Shown here: positions 16,014 through 24,290 of the stretch, piece by piece
Position numbering within the stretch: position 1 is the first letter of the stretch
How the letters are laid out: each line of letters begins with the position of its first letter
Assembly: GCF_035277725.1 (NCBI RefSeq)
Contig: NZ_DATEJY010000153.1
Span: 12,266 to 76,265 of the forward strand
Direction of reading: 5' to 3'
DNA from: Dyella_B sp035277725
GTDB taxonomy: Bacteria > Pseudomonadota > Gammaproteobacteria > Xanthomonadales > Rhodanobacteraceae
Length of the DNA: 64,000 nt
Program-made: the position numbers and the translations under genes
Notes under the pieces: model-generated
What the model was told of the DNA's origin: nothing
Databases searched by the model: none
The model's input: only the letters and a program-made list of their open reading frames with translations

Positions 16014-17138
16014 ATGAGCCTCGGCTTGGTCATCGCGGTCGTGCTGATCGCGCTCATCTTCACATACATCAACGGCTTTCATGACACCGCCAACTCGATC
16101 GCCACCGTCGTGGCGACCAAGGTGCTGTCGCCGGGCCAGGCGGTGTTGCTGGCCGCGGTCACCAACATGATCGGCGCCATGTGGGGCACCGCGGTGGCGG
16201 CCACCATTGCGGCCGGCATCGTCAATACCGGCGTGGTACATGCGGGCTCGGAGCTGCTGATCTGCGCGCTGCTTGCGGCCATCGTGTGGAACCTGATCAC
16301 CTGGTGGCTGGGCCTGCCGTCCAGCTCCAGCCATGCGCTGGTGGGGGCGCTGGTCGGCGCGGCGATCGCCGAGGCTGGCGGTAATTTCCAGGCGGTGATC
16401 TGGGCGCAGGGCGGCGCGCACTGGTGGGAGGGCAGGGGTGTGCTGCCTAAGGTGGTGATGCCGATGGTGGTGTCGCCGGTGATGGGCTTCGTCCTGGGCT
16501 TCGTCTTGATGGGCGGGCTGTATGCGCTGCTGGCGTGGTTCGCGTCCCGCAAGGGATTCTTGCGCCACCTGGGTCGCACGCCGTTCGTCAACAGCGTGTT
16601 CGGCAAGGCGCAGATTCTGTCGGCCAGTGCGATGGGTCTGGCGCACGGCATGAACGACGCGCAGAAAAGCATGGGCATCATCGCCCTCGCCCTGGCCAGT
16701 GCTACGGCGGCAGGGCGGTTCGATCACCTGCCGGTGTGGCTGTCGTTCCTGCGCATCCATGAATCCACGGCCGGCGGTTTTGCCGTGCCGCACTGGGTGG
16801 CGGCGGTGTGCGCGCTCACGATGGCTGGCGGTACCGCCGGTGGCGGCTGGCGCATCATCAAGACGCTCGGCCACAAGATGGTGAAGCTGCATCCCATCAA
16901 TGGCTTTGCCGCCGAAGGCAGTTCGGCGCTGGTGATTTTGAGTGCGTCGGCGTTTGGCCTGCCGGTGTCGACTACGCACGTGGTGTCGTCGTCGATCATG
17001 GGCGTGGGTTCGGCCAAGCGCTTCAATGCGATCCGCTGGTCGGTGGTGGAGCGCATGGTGTGGGCGTGGATACTTACCCTGCCGGTGACCGCGCTGATCG
17101 CGTACGGGCTGATTTACGTGGCGCGGCAGTTTCTTTGA
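16014..17138 (+). CDS. pit: Low-affinity inorganic phosphate transporter
   Basis: 374 aa from MSLGLVIAVV; this start has GGGAG upstream and gives a membrane protein that begins directly with a helix. Two copies of the PiT signature are visible: NGFHDTANSIATVVAT near residue 20 and HGMNDAQKSMGIIALA near 212. About ten hydrophobic helices. It imports phosphate (as metal-phosphate in some bacteria) using the proton gradient. Forms an operon with the DUF47 gene. Confidence 0.95.
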   Translation: MSLGLVIAVVLIALIFTYINGFHDTANSIATVVATKVLSPGQAVLLAAVTNMIGAMWGTAVAATIAAGIVNTGVVHAGSELLICALLAAIVWNLITWWLGLPSSSSHALVGALVGAAIAEAGGNFQAVIWAQGGAHWWEGRGVLPKVVMPMVVSPVMGFVLGFVLMGGLYALLAWFASRKGFLRHLGRTPFVNSVFGKAQILSASAMGLAHGMNDAQKSMGIIALALASATAAGRFDHLPVWLSFLRIHESTAGGFAVPHWVAAVCALTMAGGTAGGGWRIIKTLGHKMVKLHPINGFAAEGSSALVILSASAFGLPVSTTHVVSSSIMGVGSAKRFNAIRWSVVERMVWAWILTLPVTALIAYGLIYVARQFL

Positions 17139-17140
17139 AC

Positions 17141-17206
17141 TAGGATGGGATGAAATTCCGGCACAGCCCGCCATGCTCATGATGGTGGGATTTCATCCCA
17201 GCCTGC
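17141..17206. repeat. GTAG-related REP palindrome (GGGATGAAAT variety)
   Basis: Degenerate first arm (AGGATGGGATGAAATTCCGG) and intact second arm (GGGATTTCATCCCAGCCTGC). Sits between convergent pit and the 134-aa gene. Confidence 0.75.
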
Positions 17207-17208
17207 GA

Positions 17209-17613
17209 TTAAAAGCTGTCGCCGCTTTCCACAATCAATTGCTCCAGCTGATCGCCCAACGCGCCTAGCTCGCTGATCAAGCGCATCAGCTCTTGCCCAT
17301 TCACCAGCTCATATGGCCGGTTCTCGCACAGATGCAGGTAGGGCGAGCCACCCAGGTCCGCCACCGCCAGAAAGCCCACCCGCTGTTGCCAATTGAAACG
17401 CAGGCAACGCTTGGGATCGGCACCCGACAGCGGGCCGATCGGGGTGGAAATGCGCAGATAACGGCGGCCGCCTTCGTCTTCCAGTTCGGCCAGGTAGATG
17501 CCTTGATGGCGACCTTCTGGCAGGCTCAGGTCGAAGCTGATCACGTACGGATCGTTCCGCCGCAAGGTATGCAGGCTGCTGATCAGCGAACGCACGGCTT
17601 CGAAGTGATGCAT
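17209..17613 (-). CDS. Conserved hypothetical protein, 134 aa
   Basis: I do not recognise the family with certainty. The protein has no signal peptide or membrane helix. It reads as a compact alpha/beta protein: MHHFEAVRSLISSLHTLRR, a beta-rich centre with YLRISTPIGPLS, and an acidic C-terminal helix (LGALGDQLEQLI). The outline recalls the YbjN / type III chaperone-like fold, which is only a weak impression. Codon use is like its neighbours. The gene is divergent from the alkyltransferase-like gene 87 nt away. Confidence 0.7.
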   Translation of the reverse strand: MHHFEAVRSLISSLHTLRRNDPYVISFDLSLPEGRHQGIYLAELEDEGGRRYLRISTPIGPLSGADPKRCLRFNWQQRVGFLAVADLGGSPYLHLCENRPYELVNGQELMRLISELGALGDQLEQLIVESGDSF

Positions 17614-17700
17614 GCGGTGATCCTGGCGGGAGCGGGTTCGCTGCTACTCTGCCACGAGTCGGGCATAAGCGGATCAAATCTGCGTAAAGTGCACACCGTT

Positions 17701-18036
17701 ATGAAACCGGAATACTTGAAAGTCTTCGAGGCCATTGCAGCCATTCCGCCCGGCCGCGTAGCCAGTTATGGCGCCATCGCCGCGCGTGCCGGCCTGCCGG
17801 GACGCGCCCGGTTGGTGGGACGCCTGCTGGGTGAAGTGCCCAATGGCATGACGCTGCCGTGGTTCCGCGTGCTGCGTTCCAGTGGGCAGATCGCCATGCC
17901 GGCCGGCAGCCGCGGCTTTCGCGAGCAATGCCGCTTGCTGCGCGCGGAAGGCGTGGAGGTGAAGAACGGCCGCGTACCGCTGTCACGCTTCGGGCTGGAT
18001 GCGGATGTGGATCGCCAGTTGTGGGGCTTGCCCTGA
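17701..18036 (+). CDS. Alkyltransferase-like protein (ATL, MGMT family)
   Basis: 111 aa, containing only the DNA-binding methyltransferase domain. The start MKPEYLKVFEAIAAIPPGRV fits the ATL/YbaZ family; earlier in-frame codons run antisense to the neighbouring gene. Where active MGMT has PCHRV, this protein has PWFRV (near residue 59), so the alkyl-accepting cysteine is replaced by tryptophan. Such proteins bind O6-alkylguanine, flip it out and hand the lesion to nucleotide excision repair rather than reverse it themselves. The arginine-finger segment (GLPGRARLVGRLL) is present. Confidence 0.9.
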   Translation: MKPEYLKVFEAIAAIPPGRVASYGAIAARAGLPGRARLVGRLLGEVPNGMTLPWFRVLRSSGQIAMPAGSRGFREQCRLLRAEGVEVKNGRVPLSRFGLDADVDRQLWGLP

Positions 18037-18188
18037 TTCGGTTCTTGTCGACGGACCTCGCGGGGCGGTTGCCGCTGACGCGGATCATTGCTCGATGGCC
18101 TGGCCCAAAGGGCATAAGCTTGTCGCTGGATGCGACCCTTACTCCCACCCTTGCCCAGCATAGCTAGTGAAAAAGCGAAGGTTTGTTT

Positions 18189-18268
18189 CGTCATTCCAGC
18201 GAAAGCTGGAATCCAGTGCCTTGAGTCCGAAGCAAAGTCACTGGGCCCCAGCTTTCGCTGGGGCGACG
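18189..18268. repeat. REP palindrome, CGTCATTCCAGCGAA family
   Basis: Left arm CGTCATTCCAGCGAAAGCTG and right arm CAGCTTTCGCTGGGGCGACG; each contains its own small hairpin. It lies in the gap before recQ. Confidence 0.85.
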
Positions 18269-18305
18269 AGCCTGGTTTTTTCGCAAGCCTGATAGAAAAC
18301 AAAGC

Positions 18306-20120
18306 ATGCCCGCCACACCCCTGGAAATTCTCCAAAGCATTTTTGGTTACGCCCACTTTCGCGGCCATCAGCAAGCCATCGTCGAGCACGTCGCTGAAGG
18401 TGGCGATGCACTGGTGCTGATGCCAACGGGCGGCGGCAAATCGCTGTGCTATCAGATTCCCGCGCTGTTGCGGCAGGGCACTGGCATTGTGGTGTCGCCG
18501 CTGATCGCACTGATGCATGATCAGGTGGATGCGCTGCGCGAGGCAGGCGTGTCGGCGGCCTATTTGAACTCCAGCCTGGATGCGTTCGAGCAACGCGAAG
18601 TGGAGCGCAAGCTCTCGGCCAGCGAACTGGATTTGCTGTACGTCGCGCCGGAACGCCTGCTTACGCCACGTTTCCTCGAACTGCTCGATCGCACCGAAGT
18701 GGCGCTGTTCGCCATCGACGAAGCGCACTGCGTTTCGCAGTGGGGACACGATTTCCGGCCGGAATACCGCGAGCTGACCATCCTGCATCAGCGCTATCCG
18801 CAGGTGCCGCGCATTGCGCTTACCGCTACTGCCGATCCACGCACGCGCGAGGAAATCGTCGAGCGCCTGGTGCTGCAGGATGCGCGTCAATTCGTTTCCA
18901 GCTTCGACCGGCCGAACATCCGCTACACCGTGACACAACGCCATAATCCGCGCAGCCAGCTGATGAGTTTTCTGGATGGCCATCGCGGCGACGCCGGCAT
19001 CGTCTATTGCATGAGCCGCCGTAAAGTCGACGACACCGCCGAGTGGCTCAGCGAGGCAGGTATCGAAGCGTTGCCCTACCACGCCGGTCTCGATGCATCG
19101 ACGCGCATGGCGAACCAGCAACGCTTTTTGCGCGAAGACGGCGTTGTGATGGTGGCGACGGTGGCCTTCGGCATGGGCATCGACAAACCGGACGTACGCT
19201 TCGTCGCACACCTGGATTTGCCGCGCAGCATGGAAGGCTATTACCAGGAAACCGGCCGTGGCGGGCGTGATGGTCTGCCGGCGGAGGCTTGGATGATCTA
19301 TGGCCTCTCGGACGTCGTGACGATGAGCCAGATGATTGCGCAATCCGAATCCGGCGATGAGCGCAAGCGCATCGAGCGTTCCAAACTGGATTCCTTGCTT
19401 TGCTACGCGGAAGCTATGCAATGCCGGCGCAAATTGCTGTTGGCTGCGTTCGGCGAAACATTCGACGACCCGTGCGGCAATTGCGACAACTGCCTCAATC
19501 CGCCCAAGACGTGGGATGCCACGGTTCCTGCACAGAAAGCGCTATCGGCGGTGTACCGCAGCGGCCAGCGTTTCGGCGCGGGGCACGTGATCGACATTCT
19601 GCGCGGCATCGACAGCGAGCGTATGAGTCAGCTTGGGCACGATCGCCTCAGCACGTTCGGCATCGGCGCCGATATGGATGAAAAGCAATGGCGCTCGGTG
19701 TTTCGCCAATTGCTTGCCGCCGGCTTGTTGGCAACGGACGCGGAGGGTTTTGGCACCTTGCGCCTTACGGCGGCCAGCCGCGATGTCTTGGTCGGCAATC
19801 AATCGATACATATGCGCGAGGAAACGCGTCCTGCGCGTCGCGCATCACGTCGTCGCGACAGCCAGTTGGTAACCGGCGCGAGTCTGGGTATCGAAGTCTA
19901 CGAACAGCCGATGTGGGATGCGTTGCGCGGCTTGCGCTCGCGCCTGGCCAAGCAGCACGGTGTGCCGGCGTATGTGATTTTTCACGACGCCACGTTGTTG
20001 GCGATGTTGCGCGCGATGCCGGAGAACGAAGACGAACTTGCTTCGATCAGCGGTGTGGGCGAGGCCAAGCTCAAGCGCTATGGACGCGATTTTCTGGAAG
20101 TGATCAACGCGAAGGCATAG
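18306..20120 (+). CDS. recQ: ATP-dependent DNA helicase RecQ
   Basis: 604 aa, standard RecQ length. Helicase motifs are in order: motif I MPTGGGKSLCYQ near residue 40, DEAHC near 138, SAT-like ALTATAD near 173, motif IV-VI with YCMSRRKVDDTA and QETGRGGRDG near 312-321. The zinc-binding RQC part has the cysteines CRRK...CGNCDNC (about 376-399), and the HRDC domain fills residues 525-604. It unwinds duplex DNA 3' to 5' in RecF-type recombination and repair. Monocistronic between REP palindromes. Confidence 0.98.
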   Translation: MPATPLEILQSIFGYAHFRGHQQAIVEHVAEGGDALVLMPTGGGKSLCYQIPALLRQGTGIVVSPLIALMHDQVDALREAGVSAAYLNSSLDAFEQREVERKLSASELDLLYVAPERLLTPRFLELLDRTEVALFAIDEAHCVSQWGHDFRPEYRELTILHQRYPQVPRIALTATADPRTREEIVERLVLQDARQFVSSFDRPNIRYTVTQRHNPRSQLMSFLDGHRGDAGIVYCMSRRKVDDTAEWLSEAGIEALPYHAGLDASTRMANQQRFLREDGVVMVATVAFGMGIDKPDVRFVAHLDLPRSMEGYYQETGRGGRDGLPAEAWMIYGLSDVVTMSQMIAQSESGDERKRIERSKLDSLLCYAEAMQCRRKLLLAAFGETFDDPCGNCDNCLNPPKTWDATVPAQKALSAVYRSGQRFGAGHVIDILRGIDSERMSQLGHDRLSTFGIGADMDEKQWRSVFRQLLAAGLLATDAEGFGTLRLTAASRDVLVGNQSIHMREETRPARRASRRRDSQLVTGASLGIEVYEQPMWDALRGLRSRLAKQHGVPAYVIFHDATLLAMLRAMPENEDELASISGVGEAKLKRYGRDFLEVINAKA

Positions 20121-20130
20121 CAACCGCGTT

Positions 20131-20195
20131 GTAGGCTGGGATGAAATCCCAGCACAGCCATACATGGACGAAGCCGGGCTTTCATCCCAGCCTAC
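20131..20195. repeat. GTAG-type REP palindrome (GGGATGAAATCCC variety)
   Basis: Full element beginning GTAGGCTGGGATGAAATCCC and ending in the complementary GGGCTTTCATCCCAGCCTAC. Located 10 nt after the recQ stop; could cap the recQ mRNA. Confidence 0.88.
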
Positions 20196-20228
20196 GTTCC
20201 GGCCTGTTATGCAAAAGGCCGTGACCGA

Positions 20229-20567
20229 TCATCCATGATCAGTCACGTCACGATTGGGCCGGTTCCACACGCGACGCGCACGACGCACGCGCGGCTGCGA
20301 AGGATCCATGCCACTGACCCGAATGCCATTGGTGGCGCGCGCCAGGCGCGCATGCGGTAGATAGGCGGCCTCGGCGACGTAGCGCCATTGACTCAGCGTT
20401 TGCGGCAGGCGTGCCTGGGGCCAGGCTTCGAGCAGCGCATCCAGCGCCGCCTCGGCGGAATCATGCCGGGCCACTTCCTTTGCCTCGACCAACGAACGCC
20501 AGCGGTGGCCATGCTTGACGATACGAAACAAGCCACGGCTGGAAGGAAAAACATACTGCGAAACCAT
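20229..20567 (-). CDS. Hypothetical protein, 112 aa
   Basis: Family not recognised. The start MVSQYVFPSSRGLFRIVKHG is chosen because GGGAG lies 9 nt upstream; two earlier in-frame ATGs lack such a signal. The protein is soluble, with an N-terminal beta-like segment (RIVKHGHRWRSLVEA) followed by helices, and a very basic C-terminus (QPRVRRARRVWNRPNRD), which could contact nucleic acid. Monocistronic and flanked by palindromes. Confidence 0.6.
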   Translation of the reverse strand: MVSQYVFPSSRGLFRIVKHGHRWRSLVEAKEVARHDSAEAALDALLEAWPQARLPQTLSQWRYVAEAAYLPHARLARATNGIRVSGMDPSQPRVRRARRVWNRPNRDVTDHG

Positions 20568-20702
20568 CCGGATATTCTCCCAATCCGATGGTGAAAGCAT
20601 CGCGCACGCTGATGACGGAAGGATGATCCCCATGCGTCACTACGATGGCGAGGTGTGATGCTTTTGTGAGTGGCGTGCGTCGTGCGTTAGGAACGTGTGA
20701 GA

Positions 20703-21032
20703 TCACTCTGCGTGGCAGGCGATGCCAGGCGCACTGGCAATGCTTTCGCCGAACGCCAGTGGCGCCAACATGCCGTCATGCATGCCCTTGGTCCACCATT
20801 GCCAGCCTTCGCCGATATAGCGGGCGCCGCTGCCGGAGAGGGCAACGTGCAACGTATGCGTTTCGCCCTTGAGCCTGATAATGGCGGTGTTGTCGTCCGG
20901 ATAGCTGGCCTGTACGACCTGTCCATCACTGCATGTGTAGTTCACCCATGCATGGACGTGGCCGGAAGGTGTTGATGCGCAGCCAGAGAGTGCGAGCATC
21001 AGTGCGGCTGCGGCGCTGCCTTGTTTGATCAT
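20703..21032 (-). CDS. MliC-type lysozyme inhibitor lipoprotein
   Basis: 109 aa. Lipobox ALSGC puts the lipidated cysteine at residue 18. The mature part follows the MliC/PliC pattern: YTCSDGQVVQASYPDD, then SGSGARYIGEGWQWWTKG near residues 66-83, the conserved patch that enters the lysozyme active site. Probably protects the wall from c-type lysozymes in the periplasm or at the outer membrane. No operon partner. Confidence 0.8.
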   Translation of the reverse strand: MIKQGSAAAALMLALSGCASTPSGHVHAWVNYTCSDGQVVQASYPDDNTAIIRLKGETHTLHVALSGSGARYIGEGWQWWTKGMHDGMLAPLAFGESIASAPGIACHAE

Positions 21033-21095
21033 GATTGCCTCTTTGCACCATGTTCCGAACTCGGGAATTTGCAGTTGCCGTTGAGCTTCGACCCA

Positions 21096-21169
21096 TCATT
21101 CCAGCGAAGCTGGAATCCAGTGCTTTTCAGCCTCGAAGTTGCCGGATTCCAGCTTTTGCTGGAATGACG
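21096..21169. repeat. REP palindrome, TCATTCCAGCGAAGC family
   Basis: Left arm TCATTCCAGCGAAGCTGGAA and right arm TTCCAGCTTTTGCTGGAATG; same family as 18189. Confidence 0.85.
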
Positions 21170-21295
21170 GGCGAGAGTTTGCAGCGATCGAAAACCTTGC
21201 GTTCGGGGCATGGCCCTTTGCCCATGTTCGGCAAAGCATAAGGCGATCGACCCGTGTGGGCCGATGGCTTGCTCAAAGGGCTTGCTTTATAGGTA

Positions 21296-21688
21296 TTAAT
21301 GCAACGCTGATTGGGCGAGTTTCTTGATCTGGTCAGGATCAGTAATGCCCACCTGCCGATCCGTTTCCTTTTCACCTTTGAAGGCGATCAACGTGCTCTG
21401 CTGGACAATGCCCAACGCGCGCTTTTCCTCAGTCTGCTTGTCGTAATCCAGGCGCAGAATGACCAGCTTGTCAAAGGCAGGATCCTTGGCCAGCGCATCA
21501 ATGGTAGGCGCCTGTTTGCGGCAGGTGGGACACCAGCTTGCATAGGCATCCACCAGCACAGGTTTGCCAGCGGCTTGCGCGGCCTTCAATGCGGCAGTGG
21601 TGAACGGCTGGATAGGCTGGGCCATCAATGGCGTGGCGGTGATCAGACCAAGCACCAGAGCGAGGGAAAGCTTGCGGAGAAAAGACAT
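21296..21688 (-). CDS. Periplasmic thioredoxin-family protein
   Basis: 130 aa. Residues 1-23 are a signal peptide ending MAQ. The thioredoxin fold carries the active site WCPTCRKQ near residues 52-59, and the usual cis-Pro region is replaced by VQQSTLIAF. The CPTC pair and the KP before it resemble the C-terminal DsbD/thiol reductase group. It is divergent from a CcdA-like gene 167 nt away; the two could work as a pair, CcdA feeding electrons across the membrane to this thioredoxin. That link is inference. Confidence 0.87.
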   Translation of the reverse strand: MSFLRKLSLALVLGLITATPLMAQPIQPFTTAALKAAQAAGKPVLVDAYASWCPTCRKQAPTIDALAKDPAFDKLVILRLDYDKQTEEKRALGIVQQSTLIAFKGEKETDRQVGITDPDQIKKLAQSALH

Positions 21689-21855
21689 CGACAGTTCCTT
21701 CTTGTTGTGGTGATACGGACGTATTCGCTGCAGACATCGCGTGGGTTACACGTAACCTCGTGAGCTTGCACAACGAAAAGTGGAGAGAGCTTTCACAAGG
21801 AGTTGAACATGTTGATCCATAAGCCCGGGTGTTTTGTCCGTGCAGGAGCACGCAC

Positions 21856-22581
21856 ATGAGCGGCGCTCTCAGTCCGGCTGTCGCGTATGCCGCTGGGGCA
21901 TTGACGATCCTTTCACCGTGCGTGCTGCCATTGATTCCCATCGTGCTCGGCAGTGCAGCGCAGCGCCATCGCTGGGGGCCGCTGGCGTTGGCATCAGGCT
22001 TGGTAGCGTCGTTCACGGTTACCGGTTTCATCATCGCTGCGTTTGGTGCATCAGCTGGGCTCAGTCCGGAAACGATTCGCCTGTGGAGTGCGGTTTTGCT
22101 GCTGCTGGTAGGTGTGGTGCTGGTCATTCCGCGCCTGCAATTATGGTTTGAACACGCGGCAGGCCCACTCGCCAATTGGGCGGGCGAACGCCAGGCGCGA
22201 CTGGAACAGTTCGGCTTGTTAGGGCAGGCCGGTATTGGCGTGTTGCTTGGTTTGGTGTGGAGCCCTTGTGTGGGACCAACCCTGGGCGCGGCGACATTGC
22301 TTGCGGCGCAAGGCAAAGATCTTGGACAGGTTGTCTTGGTGATGGCGGCGTTTGCACTCGGCATCGCGACGGTATTGCTGATTTTGGCGCTATTCGCGCA
22401 GAGCCTGATGGCGCGTTGGCGCGGCAGATTGATGGAGGCCGGTGCGCGCGGCAAGCGAGTGCTTGGCGTGCTTATCGTGCTGGTCGGCGTTTTTATTATC
22501 ACGGGCACCGATCGTCATCTCGAAGCTGCCCTCATCGGCGTATTGCCGGACTGGGTAACGAATCTCTCGACGTCTCTGTAA
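21856..22581 (+). CDS. CcdA-like cytochrome c biogenesis / thiol electron transporter
   Basis: 241 aa from MSGALSPAVAYAAG; GGAG lies 9 nt upstream. Six hydrophobic segments in the DsbD/CcdA pattern, with the two redox cysteines in paired contexts: LTILSPCVLPLIP near residue 22 and LVWSPCVGPTLGAA near 138. It moves reducing equivalents from cytoplasmic thioredoxin to periplasmic partners. The nearest candidate partner is the divergent thioredoxin-like gene. Confidence 0.92.
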   Translation: MSGALSPAVAYAAGALTILSPCVLPLIPIVLGSAAQRHRWGPLALASGLVASFTVTGFIIAAFGASAGLSPETIRLWSAVLLLLVGVVLVIPRLQLWFEHAAGPLANWAGERQARLEQFGLLGQAGIGVLLGLVWSPCVGPTLGAATLLAAQGKDLGQVVLVMAAFALGIATVLLILALFAQSLMARWRGRLMEAGARGKRVLGVLIVLVGVFIITGTDRHLEAALIGVLPDWVTNLSTSL

Positions 22582-22638
22582 GACCCATATGGCTGGCCGT
22601 GCATGTCTGCACGGCCAGCACATGACAGCTCACGTGTT

Positions 22639-23064
22639 TCAGTTGGTGCCGATGATGCGGCCCGATTGTGCATCGATTTGCAAGGTCACCTTTACGCCGG
22701 CATTGTTCTTCGCCTTGGCCGTCCAAATGCCATGGTCGAAATCGACGTCATGCACATGCGTATAGCCTTCCGAGGAAAGCATGGCGCGCACGTCTGTTTC
22801 GTTGAGGCTGGACACCTGCTTGTTCGGATAAGCCTTGCCGGTGAGCGGATCCACGCGCAGTTTCACGCGTGAGCCGTCACCACTGCGGGCGCGTGCCGTC
22901 CACACGCCGTTTTTGAAATCGACATCGTGAACGTCCGTGTAGCCTTGCTGTGTCAGCTGCGTAACGATCTCATGTTGAGTCAACGCAGCATGCTCATCTT
23001 GCGCCATGGCCATGCCGGCAGAGCCCAGCGCCAATGCCATGGTCAATGAAGCGATCTTCTTCAC
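22639..23064 (-). CDS. Secreted tandem PepSY-domain protein
   Basis: 141 aa. The GTG at 23064 is chosen because it is preceded by GAGGG and begins a normal signal peptide (VKKIASLTMALALGSAGMAM). The mature protein is two near-identical PepSY-like repeats: GYTDVHDVDFKNGVWTARAR and GYTHVHDVDFDHGIWTAKAK, each followed by a beta segment. Such small PepSY proteins are thought to inhibit or sense periplasmic proteases or envelope state. No partner is evident next to it. Confidence 0.85.
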   Translation of the reverse strand: MKKIASLTMALALGSAGMAMAQDEHAALTQHEIVTQLTQQGYTDVHDVDFKNGVWTARARSGDGSRVKLRVDPLTGKAYPNKQVSSLNETDVRAMLSSEGYTHVHDVDFDHGIWTAKAKNNAGVKVTLQIDAQSGRIIGTN

Positions 23065-23365
23065 GGACTTTACCCTCGCTGCCTGTGAGTGCCTGGAGTG
23101 TTGGTCGCAAGCAATCAATCGGCAGTGAAGAAAACATTAGCCGGGTAGGGGAGTGTTCATGCTGTATTGCGGCTCACGTAGAGCCATCAACGTTTTCGAC
23201 TATCGCGGTGTATCAATCAGCTGCTGCGCAACGACCGTGCCTGCGCAAGCGCGGTCCCCTCCATTTATTCCACGGCCAGGGCTCCGCGATCGTTGTGGCC
23301 ATTACGGCACTCAGCGGAGCAGATTCCACTCAACCCATAAGGAGGGTGTTGGCGGCAAATAAGGC
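23065..23365. other. 301-nt gap before the ParE-like gene
   Basis: No convincing gene is visible. A toxin of this type would normally be preceded by an antitoxin overlapping its start. The frame ending RRVLAANKA with TGA inside GTGA has that overlap, but nothing upstream in it looks like a RelB/ParD protein. Confidence 0.4.
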
Positions 23366-23779
23366 GTGAAAGTCATCTGGACGCAGGAAGCGGAGCTGGA
23401 CCGCGAAGATGTGCTGGATCTCATTGCACTCGACAATGCGGCGGCGGCAATACGGATGGACGAACTCTTTAGCAACGTCGTTGCGCGGGCTGACACCTGC
23501 CGCCTACGCAAAGCAGTTAAAGAAAAGCGATCGATCCAACTTTGGACAAAGCGTACGGAACGTCGCGTAGTTGAACCGCATCGCGTTGAGGCTTTCAGTC
23601 TTCCGGGTGACGCGTTGTTTGAAGCAACTCGCAAGAAGAAAGTCTGGATCGTTGTTAAGACAGAAACTGCAGGAACGATTAAGCGACGCGGGCGAAAATT
23701 TTGGTCAATCGCTAGCGACTATGCTGCGTTGGTTGAAATTGCAACGCGAGGTGGCGAAGGGGGTGGTTTCCCCATGTAA
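23366..23779 (+). CDS. ParE/RelE-like toxin, aberrant or degenerate C-terminus
   Basis: 137 aa from a GTG. Residues 1-43 read like a normal ParE/RelE start: KVIWTQEAELDREDVLDLIA, then AAAIRMDELFSNVV. After that the expected stretch (HPHLGR..G.R.L..H..Y.LVY) is not recognisable; only RRVVEPHR is reminiscent of it. The protein then continues 70 residues longer than the family, with a basic C-terminus. Possible explanations are an old frameshift plus compensating changes, a fusion, or recombination with another sequence. Base composition here is lower in GC than its neighbours, as in acquired toxin genes. No antitoxin is seen. Confidence 0.5.
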   Translation: MKVIWTQEAELDREDVLDLIALDNAAAAIRMDELFSNVVARADTCRLRKAVKEKRSIQLWTKRTERRVVEPHRVEAFSLPGDALFEATRKKKVWIVVKTETAGTIKRRGRKFWSIASDYAALVEIATRGGEGGGFPM

Positions 23780-23821
23780 ATTGGGTGGGTAGATGTGCGG
23801 GTATTTCGAACCACAGAAATG

Positions 23822-23852
23822 AAAAAAGCCAAGGTCGTCAAAACCTTGGCTT
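23822..23852 (-). terminator. Rho-independent terminator of tRNA-Phe
   Basis: Hairpin AAGCCAAGGT...ACCTTGGCTT followed on the minus strand by a T run (CTTTTTT). It begins 8 nt after the tRNA CCA end. Confidence 0.85.
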
Positions 23853-23859
23853 TTAAACA

Positions 23860-23935
23860 TGGTGGCCGGGGACGGAATCGAACCGCCGACACGGGGATTT
23901 TCAATCCCCTGCTCTACCAACTGAGCTACCCGGCC
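23860..23935 (-). tRNA. tRNA-Phe (GAA)
   Basis: 76 nt with encoded CCA. Acceptor GGCCGGG pairs with CCCGGCC. The anticodon loop TTGAAAA sits on a GGGGA/TCCCC stem, and the T-loop GTTCGATTC is intact. Confidence 0.98.
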
Positions 23936-23965
23936 AGATCCCCATGCGTTGCATGGGAGCCGCTC

Positions 23966-23994
23966 ATTAAATCGGATGTGGCGGACGGCGTCAA
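23966..23994 (-). promoter_or_regulatory. Sigma70 promoter of tRNA-Phe
   Basis: On the minus strand TTGACG, 17 nt, TTTAAT: one mismatch in each hexamer and ideal spacing. The -35 overlaps the yggX stop codon region. Confidence 0.75.
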
Positions 23995-24269
23995 GACTCG
24001 TCCTCGGGTGGTTTGTAGCCTTCGGGTTTCTTTACCTCGCCGCCGAACAGGAATTTTTCCATTTCACCGCCCAGGAATTGGCGTGACTTGGGATCGAGCG
24101 GATTGATGCGGTATTCGTTGATCAGCATGGTCTGGTGGGCCAGCCACTGCTGCCAGGCGGGTTTGGAGATCTCGGCAAAAATGCGCTGGCCCAGCGGGCC
24201 GGGCCAAGGGGCGAAATCCAGGCCTTCGGCATCGATGCCGAGTTTGGCGCAATGAACAGTACGGCTCAT
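23991..24269 (-). CDS. yggX: Iron-sulfur trafficking/oxidative damage protein YggX
   Basis: 92 aa, the family length. MSRTVHCAKLGIDAEGLDF with Cys7, followed by WQQWLAHQTMLINEYRINP, is diagnostic. YggX helps protect or repair Fe-S clusters. It follows mutY by 21 nt on the same strand, the same pairing as in E. coli. Confidence 0.97.
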   Translation of the reverse strand: MSRTVHCAKLGIDAEGLDFAPWPGPLGQRIFAEISKPAWQQWLAHQTMLINEYRINPLDPKSRQFLGGEMEKFLFGGEVKKPEGYKPPEDES

Positions 24270-24290
24270 CGGAGTTATCTCTGATTGGTG

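Noticed and set aside
17766..19421. 551-codon open frame on the minus strand
   Set aside because: Antisense to recQ and the ATL gene, both clearly real; it also runs through a REP palindrome.
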